From: Silene noctiflora
Lineage: Eukaryota; Streptophyta; Magnoliopsida; Caryophyllales; Caryophyllaceae
DNA length: 51,293 nucleotides
Reading direction: 5' to 3'
NCBI GenBank assembly: GCA_009801015.1
Contig: VHZZ01000059.1
Span: 311,327-362,619, forward strand
Positions 22,701 to 33,724 of this stretch are shown piece by piece. Positions within the stretch are counted from its first letter, which is position 1; the number at the start of each line of letters is the position of its first letter. A program made the translations under genes and the position numbers. Below the pieces are notes generated by a model. That model had not been told where the DNA came from. It did no database searches and was given only the letters and a program-made list of their open reading frames with translations.

Positions 22701-25700
22701 AAAATAAGAAGAAATGAGAGGAGATTGGTGCTTAGTGGTGGTTGTGGAGGGTGGAAAGAGGAGGTGAGGGAGGAACTATTACCTCTATATGGAGGTAATA
22801 ATTACTTGGAGGGGGAGNTGGGTAACAATTACTCCCTTAATGGAGGGATTATTACACAATATTTCCTCATTTCTATCCATTTCTATCTCCAATCCTCACC
22901 CCTTCCCTCCATTTTTTGGTTCATTTTAGCTTTATTATTCCCTTAATAATTACTCCCATCCCAAGTAAGCCCTAAAACTTATTGAACTGCACAACTTCCT
23001 ACTGATAACTCCTCAAGTTTTCACCGTACCCTGTTACCCATTGAGACAATGAGAAAAATTAAGTAAGGAGGCTTTTCTCTGATAATTAAGCTTTATGCAT
23101 GTGCTCAGAGCCTCTTGGCTACATAAAGGACTAGCAGTTTAGCACATACGTTAAAAACTTCTTGCCGAGCTGTCCTTCACCTCAAAATGATACCCCAACT
23201 TCTTAATCTGTTTTCTGCTGTTGAACAGATATCAGATGTTCTAATGCAACAGATCAGGATGAGCAAAGAGCGCCAAAAAGAAGGAAGGTAAGCGAGCAGT
23301 TTTCTTTGTTTTTGAAGTTATTTCAATAGTAATAATTTTCTGTATTAGCTTTATGTTTTTTAATAACTGTTTTCATTAATAGGTGTCCAAAGCTTCTGAG
23401 AAACAGAGTCAAACCAAAGCGCCTGTTAAGCATGGAAAAGGAAAAGGGCTAATGTCAGTTTGGCCGCTGACATCTAATGTTTCAATCCCTGAGAATGCTA
23501 GAGCCTCCAAAGAGAACAAGGTACTAGGAACCAAATGAAACAATGTTCTTGTAACAATTAGATGGTGGTTTTGCTCTTCCTTCTTCACTCCTTATAATTT
23601 CCATGAAATGATGTTTTTCCTGCTCCATTTTCAGGGCCTGTCGTGTAGAAATAAACCTCAAGCTAAAAGACATGGCATGGGGAAAGGATTAATGATCATC
23701 AGGGAGCAAACAGATATTGGTTCTGTCAATTTACGTAAGAAGAAATCATCAACCCGAAAACCTGTCGCTGTATGTTACACTCCTATGAAATAACTTCTGA
23801 ATAGTGTTCAGTCAATTTTTTTTTTTTTTTTGCTGCCTTGCGCAAATTCTATATGTTTTAATGGTGGTTTTTTTTGGTCTCCTTGGAACCAGCGGAGAAA
23901 GCCAGTTAATAAAGTGCAGGAGAAGAGTAAGCCTTCAGTGCGTTCGAGAAGGGTAGAACTTTCAAATTACATTTATAAACTAATATTTATATTATCATAA
24001 ATTTGTGATGACAACTATAAATGATTGGGTTCTCTTGTTATGTTGTAGGTGGATTCTAGTTGCAACAAAAAGCAGAAGGCACATCGAGAGATTTGCAAAC
24101 TTGCATTGGATACTGGAAGTTATGAAGTAAGCTTGAGTTCGTCTCCTGAACTTTTAGATGATGAGGAACTTGAGTTGAGGAACCTCCAAGCTGAACCCAT
24201 TGCCCTAACTTGTAGTTCACATTTCAGTACTGGCGGTAGCCATGGTTGTTCTCTTTGCAAAGGTTTGCTTAGAGTTCCCTTGAAATCCGAGTAGTTTACT
24301 GGGTATATTATGTAAACATTTATCTTTTCCTATTGTAATACAAATAATTTATTGTGAATTCAGGTCTTCTTCCAAAATTTCCTCCTGATTTTGTTAAAAT
24401 GAAGAAGCCTCTCCCTGTGCACCCTTGGGGTTCTACCCCGAAGCTGGAGAAGAATCTTTTTAAGGTGAGTTATATATATTTTTTTTTGGCTAGACGCTTC
24501 AATATGGTTGTAAGAAAGTAACATAATTATGGGGCCACTAATTAGACTTGATGTATTTTTATGGGGTTTAATCATATGATTTGCAAGCTTCACTTTGTCT
24601 TATATCTCGTCTGAATTATATTTACTTGCTGGAGCCATTATGTGTACAGCATGAGATATGTGTATTGTTAGTGAAGTTGGACGGTATTTAAATACTGTTC
24701 TCTTGAACTTAGTAAGTTGTTTTTGGTTTTTGGATTATCGGTATAACCCCCTTTGTAGCTAGATTCTGCTACTAATGCTGATTGAGCTTTACTTTTCTGG
24801 ATCTAGAAAATGTTTAGTTTAAGAGGATGCATTTGCATTTAATTAATTTGCCTTATTTAATGCTGCCGAAAAAGCAAGAAGGTGCATGTTGTTAGCTGCG
24901 CTACGATTTGAGTATTTGTACATTTGGTTTGTGTGATGTGTATTAAATTTGATGCTGATGAACTGTTGCATCTTCACACAGGTTTTTCATTTTCTATATA
25001 CTTATGCTGCAACGCTCAATCTTTGTCCCTTTACCTTTGACGAGTTTGCTAAGGCATTCATTTGGAAAGTAAGTAGTGTCATTTAATGGAACTTTCTGTC
25101 CTTGCAAAGCTTTAGCTATCCGCTTTAAATTCTCTGCTCACCTTTTTTTTGCGTGTTTTATTTTTCACCTGCTGATTTGTCTATGTTGAAGTTCGAAGTT
25201 TAATGGCAATATTTTGATCTTTATCATGGCTACAGAAATCATTATTGCTGGGAAAAGTGCATATATGCCTCCTACTACATCTGCTGTCTGATGTTGATGT
25301 GCAGCTATCTAGTGATATTTCTATACACTCCAACAAAAACGGAATGTTCCTTAACTTGCTTCATACGGTGGGTAATAGCTTTCAACACCTTTTTTCTGCC
25401 CCGCTGTAAGCTTACAAGACATTCTGGAATAAGCCAGTAAATTTTTATATTGTTTTAGCAACTCAAGTAGTTGCTATTACTGTTGCGGCACAGCATTTGC
25501 CTGGTCTTTTTTTTTTCTAATTTTTTTTGGTCTTTTATTGTTCTTGATGTTTATGCAGCTTTTTCTCAATGATATGGCAGGTTGAAAGTCAAAAATCGAT
25601 GGCGGGTGTTTGGAAGACATCTCTTAACCCGCTAACATGGGCTGAAATATTTCGTCAAGTGATGGTCGCAGCTGGCTTTGGGGGAAGAGATGGTACCCAG

Positions 25701-28700
25701 AGAAAAAAATGCATTCACAAGGTTTGTGATGCTCATTTATAAAACAGTTCATGTTGGACCTCATGTACCACTACTCTGTTTTTTTTTTCAAGTTATCAGT
25801 GTATTTATACCTGTATAAATGTTTGAGCTTTTGGATTATATGCCATTTTGAGTCAGCTCTGATTCTCTGGCCAATTTCTTGAGCAATATCTGGGTGACGG
25901 ACTTTAAAAGAGTTTTAAAATGAAGAGTGATGTTTATTTTTTCGGTGATTTGTGAGCTGCTGCATTTGGCAAACTTTACTATTAAAATTCGTGGTTGAAT
26001 ATGTACGTGTTTGAATTTAGCCGGATGAACAGTAGTGCTTGTTGGATTTCTGTTGATAATATCTCTTCACACTTACACATGACTTAATCCACCTGTCTTG
26101 TGTCTGGCTGTCTGAGGATATCTCAAGACTAGCTCTAATGATGAAAAACATAGCCCCGGTTATTTCAATTTCTGTGTGCATGAATTATTAAAGTTGTCTA
26201 TTCCCGAAAATTTTATGTAGGTTACACATGGATTATTCTTTGTAACTCTGTTGTGCAAATGAGTTTGTGGTCTACCAATTAATGTGATTAAATAAGTGTT
26301 TCTTGAAGGTAATCAGGTAAATATTGTTCAGATGCAATATGATGCTGACTTATTGACCCAATTTCCATATCTTTTTAGGCTTTGCATGTTCTTTTGGTGC
26401 AACAAATGTCAGTTCATACATTTTATATTATTCTGTGTTCTGTCATTCTTTTCATTTTTTACCAAGCCTAACCTTGTTCTGTATGGCTATTGCTTCTTGA
26501 ACCTTATGCTGTATTTATCCCTTGTACATACATATGTGAGTATATTTGTTTATTGAAACACGTGTAATTTTTTCGCCTCTTGCAGGGAGCGGAACATATG
26601 GTTAAGTATGGATTGCGACCGGGTACATTGAAGGCTGCACTGTTTGATATTCTGTTTGAAAGGGGGAATAAGGGGGCAAAAGTTACTGAGCTAGCAAAAT
26701 CTTCACAGGTTAGTTTACTGTATTTTAGCTGATACTCACTCATTAGCGTCGGTCCTTTAGTTCTTGGGTGTTGATTGTATGAATGTTCATGGCTTGGGTT
26801 TGCAACGTATGCCTCAAAAGTTGCCTGTCTGTCTAATTGTGTCACAAATCCAATAGTTCACCTGGCAGATGATGTTCTGCCGAAAGGAAATGAAAAATGG
26901 GCAATATCTAATAAAACAGAAAAAATGGAATAGCCAGTGATGGAGGACTGAACAATAACCTAAATATTATGTCGTCCTGATACTTGGCGGAAGTGCTAAA
27001 AGAACTAAAAATGGCTGACAGAAGCAATGGAATGGCATACTCAGTGGTGGTATTGTAATATCAATTTGAAGAAGTAAGCATAAGGCATGATGAGTTTTTA
27101 CGTTGACTGTCACACACCTTTTGTAACTCTCCTTTACCCAGGCTTGAGATTGACAATAAGTACCTTTCAGACGGAGTCTAGTGGCAAACGCAGAATTCTG
27201 TGCATTTCTTGTTTTGGATTTTTCAAAAAAGTATTTTGCAAGTATAAAATTAGTTTATGAAAAAAAAAAAAAAACGGATTTTTAGTTGATTTTTTCACTA
27301 TTAGATAATGTTGTATTTTGATTTTTTTTTTTCCTTCTAAAATACTCCAATTTTCAAATTAATGTACTTCGTCACTATTGACCAATATCTTTTTTAAGAT
27401 ATACTACTCCGTATCAAATTTTGTAATCTATTGAGTAAAATTGCAATCTATTAGTGGTTGAGAATTGAGATGTCAATTTCCTAATGTCCGAGGTTCAATT
27501 ATTGTTAGCAACAAATTTTCAATTCCATAGTTTAAGAAACTTTGGCATGAAAATGACATCGGCTAAGCCCCAAAATCATACTACCTCTGTAATTTGGTTT
27601 TCTTCCCACTTCTTAAATTTTCCCTCACATAATTAGAGAAGTTGGAAGAACATTAAAATACGAAGGGAGTAATACTTTGCTTAAACAAAAAACTCTGCTA
27701 CCAAGAATCGAACTTGGTGTCCCTAGCGTTCAAGTTGATACTCTTACCTACAGTAGTAACTAGCATTCCTAAAACAAATTCTTGTATTTAGTTGTTTTAG
27801 AAAGTAAAGGGCTCCGCCTGTGCTCCACACAAAAGCTGTCCTTGAAGGAGTCTATTCTTGATGATTGATATTTGATGTATTTTTTTATATCTTATTGATG
27901 TAATTGTTGTATATTATTGAAGGTTTTGGACTTGAATTTGGGAAAACTAGATGATGAACTCGAGGATTCAGTTTGCTCGATTTTGGCTGGTGATATTACT
28001 TTGTTTGAGAAGATTTCATCATCTACATATCGTCTACGTTTATCATCAATTCTGCAAAAAGACGAAGATGGTCAGTCTGATGCTGAAGGTTGTGGAAGCA
28101 TTTATGATGAATATAGGGACGACAATGTCGTGGACGTTAATTATTCAGAGTTTGATTCTGGAAATTCTACTTCACGACTCAATGCAGCTCTTCATATTGG
28201 TGAAGATAACGCATTGACTGTTTATACTGAAATTGACGAAAGCCATCCAGGGGAATCATGGTTGTTAGGTCTCTTGGAGGGAGAATACAGTGACCTAAGC
28301 ATTGAAGAGAAGCTGGATGCATTGCTTGCCCTTATTGACCTTTTGAGTGCGAGTTCCAGTATTAGAATGAAGGTATATATTTTGACTTTCACACCATAAG
28401 TTCCGATTGCCAAGGTCCATTGGTCTCTTTTGCCGTGCCTTTTTTGTTTCGTGCTGTTATTTCTTGTCATATGTTACCAAACACTACCTGGAGAAAACTA
28501 TTACTAAAGTCTAAAACAAGGGCCATCACGTATATCTATCCCTTGATTGTTTTTGAGGTTGAATGTAAGCTTGATTAAGTCAATATAGTGCACTGCTGTG
28601 TTGTTTTTCCATCACTTATTGGAGGTTGTATGAAGTCAATTAGGTAGGTCCAACCTTCTCAACTTTCCGCCACTCTTGTTGATAATTTCTTTGAGATTTG

Positions 28701-31700
28701 ACTATCAGATCCAGGTCTTACAAGTCAACACTTTCTCTCAAATATTGGTTAATCTCCCATATCTCTAGAAAAAATCTCTCGCTGTGTAGCCTATGTTCAC
28801 CCTGAGACTGAGGTCGCTTGCATATGCATTTTATTAGTGTGTGGGGCGACCCATTTGATCCTGGTAGAGATAAGGAGAGACAAATGGTAAGATGGGATTG
28901 GAGAGGGTTTGATTGAAGTACCTCATCCACGCTGTGATCCTTCCTTTCGCTCTCCATTTTACACTTTATTTGTACCAAGGGATTACTTGGATTTGAGTTA
29001 ATTGTTCAACGGATGATGGATGGGAAAATAAAGGAACATAGGAGATAGTGGCATTGGTGGACTGGTGGTGGTGGATTGTAAGGAGATGAGGAGAGGGTAA
29101 TGATTGTCTCATAAAGGGGTAATTCTTACTTACCTCCCTCTGTGGTGATGTATTACTCTTACAAGGGGATACTAGTTCCCCTGTCACCCCTTTACCACCA
29201 TCACTTCCATCCTCTTCTCTTTTGCTTTGACCTCCAGTACTGCGGTAACAATTACTCCCAAGTCAAGGTCCTCAAGCGAGCCTTAAATTGGATCCCGCTA
29301 CTCTGTAGTAGTGGTCACCCTGCGTATTTAGTGGCATGCACAATAGTATAAAAGGAACTGCATGATCAGCCTTCCTATGCATTTATATGAGAGTAGTTGA
29401 GGAGATTTGGTATGCTCACAAAGGCAATATTTGTACGATGCTCGCTCTTGGTAATTAACTTGTAATATAGGTCAGTTCGTTTAGCGTTATATAAGGTCTT
29501 CTGGCTGAAATGCTGAATTTGCATTAATTATAGATGTTTGAATACATTTTCTTTCGCGTTCTCTTTGTAGAAAATACTCTAAGCTTAAGAGACTTTGTAA
29601 GGTCCTTTTATTAGCTGTTTCCTACACTGCACATCCAGATTGTCGTGATTCAGAATTTTCTGTTGCAGGATCCGTCAACAATGCTTACAGCGAGTGTCCC
29701 CAATATTTATCTTCAAGCATCTGGAGGAAAGATTAAGCGATCAACATTAAGGCAACCTAATTCACCAACTTTATCGTGGGTTGATGTCAGAGAAACACAT
29801 GGTGCAAGAAATGGATACCGATCTCTAGAAGTTTGTCCAGTTGATTCATCAGTTGCATTTTCAATGTCATGTGACAAGGAAAAATCTCTTGACAAGGAAA
29901 TTGGTTCAATAGGGACAGGTGTTGGAGCTCACCTACACCCTATGCAATCGATATTTCTGGGTTCAGATCGACGATATAATAGATACTGGCTCTTCTTAGG
30001 TCCTTGTGATGCTGATGATCCTGGACATACACGAATCTATTTTGAATCTTCGGAGGATGGCCAGTGGCAAGTGATTGAGAATGAACAGGTGGATCTCTTA
30101 TTGTTCCTTAATACATAAATTTTACTCTGTAATAATGATTATGATAATAATATTATTAACGTGGAAAGTCTGTTGGTAACAATTTTAAAGAAATGTCATT
30201 TCAAGGTAGTAAGTTCTTAATTTCTTTTTTAAAAGGGAGTAAGTATGAAAAAGTGGTATATAAAAGAGAGTAATTAATAAATTTTTCCTTTTGTTAAATT
30301 TTTTGTTTGATACTGCATTTCAGGCTTTGTGTGGCATTGTGGGCACCTTGAATAACCAAGGCAGACGGGAGGCTCTTCTACTCGAATCACTGGAGAAACG
30401 TATGCCATTTCTTCTCAAAGAGATGTCAAGCAAGGTCATAATTGAAACTGAAATCAGCCACTCTACACATTCTGATATATCTGGGATAGATATGGTCAAT
30501 GAAGACAGCCCTTCTCCCGTTTCGGGTATCGATAACAATCTCTCTCATGCTGAATCTTCACCGCACGCGGTAATTTCAATTGATACTGCAGTTGTAGTGG
30601 ATAAGGTTGAAGTGCAAAGGCAAACGTATACTAGTCTCCAAGCATATGACATGTGGATTTGGAATTGCTTTTACTCTGTTCTTCACGCTGTTAAATGTGG
30701 AAAACAGTCTTATTCTGAGTCACTGACAAGATGTGTAAGTTGTCATGATCTATACTGGCGTGATGAAAGGCATTGTAAGACTTGCCATACAACATTTGAG
30801 CTTGACATTGATCTAGAAGAAAAGTATGACATCCACGTGGCTATGTGTCGTGGCCCTGAAGATACTGACATTTGTCCAATGCATAAAGTCTTACCATCAC
30901 AGCTACAAGCACTCAAAGCTGCAGCGCATGCAATTGAGGTATGTTTACCCGTATGTTATATGTCGGTGGCCTTTCGTTCCACTTAGCTATGTTCTTGGCT
31001 CTGGCGAAGCATCTTTAAAATGATATCTTGAGATGTGTCCCCTTCAGATAAACTACTGGGAAGCTACCCGTTTTAACCACTGTTTTATTTTATTCTTATC
31101 TAGAATAGTCAAAACTTACCTGTAGGATGTTACTTTCTTTTTATTTCAGGCTCTAGGTTGACTTGGATAAAAAGATTCTTTGTGCTCACTCTAAGCTTAG
31201 CTATTTATAAGTCTTATTCTGTTTTGAGAGATGTTTCAACTTTAGCCAACAATTTTATAGCTACCTGATGGGATTTGTAGCTACATTGAATGAAGCTTGT
31301 CACTTCATAACATTTTTTTTACTGTAGCTCTTGTACTCAAATTGTTGGCTTATGTTTAACTCGGTATTAGATTGTTGTGCTAAATATTCGGTTGTTGATA
31401 GTTTAGTTGGCAGAATCTTCTTATTAAAATTCCCTGGCAATAGTTGATATGTATTTACATTTTTTAGCACGATATTCAGCTGATTAATATTTTTACGGAA
31501 AACATTTAAAATAGTGTTGATGAAGAGCATTTAATCCTGATTGAGGATGTCTCAAGAAGTAGTTATATTCAGTTGTGGTATCATATTGATTTGGACATTT
31601 GTGTTGCAGTTAGTTATGCCCAAGGATGCCCTTGTCGGGGCATGGCAGAAATCTGCACATAAGCTTTGGGTGAGGAGGCTGAGGCGCACCTCTTCATTGC

Positions 31701-32038
31701 ATGAGCTATTGCAGGTAATGTATTATTTTTATAGTTGGTGGTCTATTTTCTTGGTTCCGGACTAGTAGCTATTCTACATGTTAATCAATTTTAGACATGA
31801 CTTTGTTTGCTGGTTATCATCCCTTCTGCTCTCATGTCAGGTTCTAGCTGATTTTGTTGCTGCAATTAATGTGGATTGGTTGTCACAATGCAATGCTGAA
31901 CTTAATTGCAATTCTTTTGACGACGATATTGTTTCATGCTTTCAAACGATGCCGCAAACATTATCTGCCATTGCATTATGGCTGGTGAAATTGGATAGCT
32001 TGATTGCTCCTCATTTGGATAAGGTAGTGGAAGTTTGA
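19715..32038 (+). CDS. RLT3: Homeobox-DDT domain protein RLT3-like
   Basis: Seventeen exons with consistent phase give 1145 residues: 19715-19802, 20678-21049, 23229-23287, 23383-23520, 23635-23769, 23893-23952, 24049-24262, 24364-24464, 24982-25068, 25236-25367, 25581-25721, 26586-26708, 27923-28372, 29669-30088, 30324-30938, 31610-31714, 31841-32038. RLT proteins are plant partners of ISWI (CHR11/17) chromatin remodellers. Visible in order: homeodomain (residues about 14-70, split by intron 1, helix 3 VRRWYIERRRRDR), basic KRRK/KKK stretches, DDT domain (about 390-500, FLYTYAATLNLCPFTFDEFA and NPLTWAEIFRQVMVAAGFG), HARE-type winged helix (YGLRPGTLKAALFDILFERG .. DITLFEKISSSTYRLR), WHIM motifs (WLLGLLEGEYSDLSIEEKLD; GSDRRYNRYWLF at about 798), and a CxxC-x10-CxxC zinc-ribbon-like motif at about 977-994. 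RLT1/2 are much longer, hence RLT3. The start has ATGG context. The 3' end could be spliced differently. Confidence 0.9.
19887..19970. mobile_element. Short Stowaway-like relic in RLT3 intron 1
   Basis: TCTCCGTCTCAGGCATTTGT and, 40 bases on, the inverted TAAATAAATGAATGAGACG form imperfect 27 bp arms. The words resemble CTCCGTCTC-type Stowaway ends. A second copy of one arm (GTCTGTGTCTCAATCATTTG) follows at about 19988. Confidence 0.4.
20073..20298. repeat. 113 bp tandem duplication in RLT3 intron 1
   Basis: GGCCGTCTTACGC(T/A)AGTATTTG at 20073 recurs at 20186. The whole 113 bp unit, including GTTAGTATAATTGTTAGCTA and AATTTGTGACAG.TGT.AACACGTG, is present twice with few differences, so it is a recent head-to-tail duplication. 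Confidence 0.85.
22655..22972. mobile_element. Tourist/PIF-Harbinger-like MITE in RLT3 intron 2
   Basis: 318 bp element with long inverted ends: GGGCTTGCTTGGGATG then AGAGTAATTATTAAGGGAG on the left, mirrored by CTTAATAATTACTCCCATCC and CCAAGTAAGCCC on the right. It is flanked on both sides by TAA (22652-22654 and 22973-22975), the 3 bp duplication typical of PIF/Harbinger MITEs. The GGGCTTG.TTGG end also fits that group. It contains one undetermined base at 22818 and no coding capacity. Confidence 0.85.
27581..27669. mobile_element. Stowaway-like MITE in RLT3 intron 12
   Basis: CTACCTCTGTAATTTGGTTT at the left and AATACGAAGGGAG at the right are imperfect inverted repeats, continuing inward (CTTCCCACTT / AAGTTGGAAG). 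TA dinucleotides flank both ends (27579-27580, 27670-27671). The size of 89 bp is usual for a deleted Stowaway copy. Confidence 0.55.
28979..29282. mobile_element. Diverged Tourist-like MITE in RLT3 intron 13
   Basis: The right end (GGTAACAATTACTCCC .. CTCAAGCGAGCC) matches the right end of the MITE at 22655-22972 in plan and in words (AACAATTACTCCC). The left end (GGGATTACTTGGATTTGAG) is a weaker inverted match. TTA follows the right end, and the left flank CAA is a degenerate counterpart. It is an older member of the same family, in the same gene. Confidence 0.5.
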
Positions 32039-33530
32039 ACCACCAAAGGTATGATTCTCAAGCATTGGCTTTATATGCTTCCAAGTTCTGACGCTCTTTT
32101 TGCACTTGTATTGGCGAAGTTGGGCTAACCTTGTTAGTCCTGTCTGAAACTATAATTATTCAGTAATCAGTAGTAGCTCGTCTTATACCAAAATAAAAAG
32201 ATCACAGTACGTCAGGACATACATCATCCTAAAGTCCTTTGGTTCATTCAGTAATATTGGCACACCATCTGTAGTGGTCTTATGTTGTTTTTTCAGTCCA
32301 GCAAGGTCAAGTAATTTTTTTTTTTTGAAATAAGCACCCATAAACTTGCTGAAAGCGTTTTGTTATATTTTGCATAAGAAAAGCAAGATGTCCATGATAA
32401 AACCCTGTACACATCTTTTTTTATGAACCTAGGGGATTTGTGAAAGAGTAGAAAGTGTGACAAGGAAAGCGTTGTTTCTTTTCTTGATGTAACTTGTAAA
32501 AGAAGTGCCATGAAGGCAATTTTGATGCTAACGGTGTAGGGACCCAAGTCATAAGTATCAACCCTCGTTGACTAAACTGAGTGGCTTCTCTACACGAACA
32601 CTCTTGGTATCTATTCAACATGTTATCACGAGTTGTACATGTTTTCTCTTCCATCTTATGCAGTATTGATGCTTTGAATGACTTGGTTTATATTTAGCCG
32701 TCTTCCACTGCTATTTCAGGTAATAAAAGATTATCTTAGTCCCGCCAAAATGTCAGTTGGCATACAACTAGATTGACAAGGGCATCTCGCAACACACAGA
32801 AGATCCCCTTTTCTCTACAAACAACTTGATCCAGGAATTTTGCTGGTTTATTGTGGGAATTCTCAGTTTGGACGCCTCCTGTTCCCTTGGGTGCTAGAAA
32901 TTTTTGAACGTTCAGATGGCGGTGGAGAACATCGGCATTGTGTACAGAAATAGTTGTAGCTAATGCATTTTTTGGGCATCCTGAACGAAGCACCTAATGA
33001 GATATGTACAGTCGAGGCTTGTTGGGCATGGTTATCGTTCTGTACATATATCAGCTATGAAGGCATCATACGCAATAGTTTCTTGTAAAACATGCTTTTA
33101 GTACACAAGCAGCTCGACTTTAAGAGAAACTTCTTATTGTTTAGCCATCAAATAATTTTGTCATTTTGACAACTTCATTACCATCATATAAGCAAGGTTT
33201 TTTTGCCTTGATTTATAATAGCCTGAGTTCGATGTTCAAGTTTGTGATTTATGTCGAGATGTTCAAGTTCTTCGGCTTGTTGCATGTTATTCGTATTTGA
33301 AAGTACTTTGTAGTGTTTGTTCTATTCTTCATCGAGAATGAACTATATTTTTGATTTAGTTAAAAAGTCTGCGGAAATATGGTTCGAGTTTTTTGAATCA
33401 AATCTTGAGGTTATTTATGAATACGCGCCGATCTGATGATATGTGGTATTCACAAAAGATCCAGCCGACACTGTATACTTTTTACAATTTTCTGAGTATT
33501 TTAAAAGTGCATTTGTTTCCGGATGTCAGC
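32039..33530 (+). other. RLT3 3' region with a possible alternative terminal exon
   Basis: The stop at 32036-32038 is followed by donor CCAAAG|GTATGA (32049) and, at 32719, a good acceptor CTATTTCAG, so a 3' UTR intron of about 0.67 kb is possible. If the earlier donor AAG|GTAGTG at 32024 were used instead, the frame would continue after that acceptor for 18 codons (VIKDYLSPAKMSVGIQLD) to a TGA at 32774-32776, replacing the last four residues. The rest shows no coding signal and is probably 3' UTR to about 33.1 kb. Confidence 0.4.
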
Positions 33531-33684
33531 GAGACGTGTATAAGTTTGTGCTGCATTTTACCCGTCGCAATTGGAGTTGGTGTATGTTAGAGCTTTGGCC
33601 AGTGTAGGAGACGTGTATAAGTTTGTGCTGCATTTTACCCGTCGCAATTGGAGTTGGTGTATGTTAGAGCTTTGGCCAGTGTAG
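33531..33684. repeat. 77 bp tandem duplication
   Basis: GAGACGTGTATAAGTTTGTG .. TTGGCCAGTGTAG is present twice head to tail with a period of 77 bp and no difference that I can see in the repeated part. It lies immediately upstream of the 310 bp array. Confidence 0.9.
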
Positions 33685-33724
33685 GCGAGTATGGGTACAA
33701 AAATTGTACCCCTCGGACGAGGTG

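Noticed and set aside
27689-27760. tRNA-like stretch (ACCAAGAATCGAACTTGGTG)
   Set aside because: It has a T-arm-like stem on the minus strand, but no full cloverleaf could be assembled. Better explained as part of a decayed retroelement.
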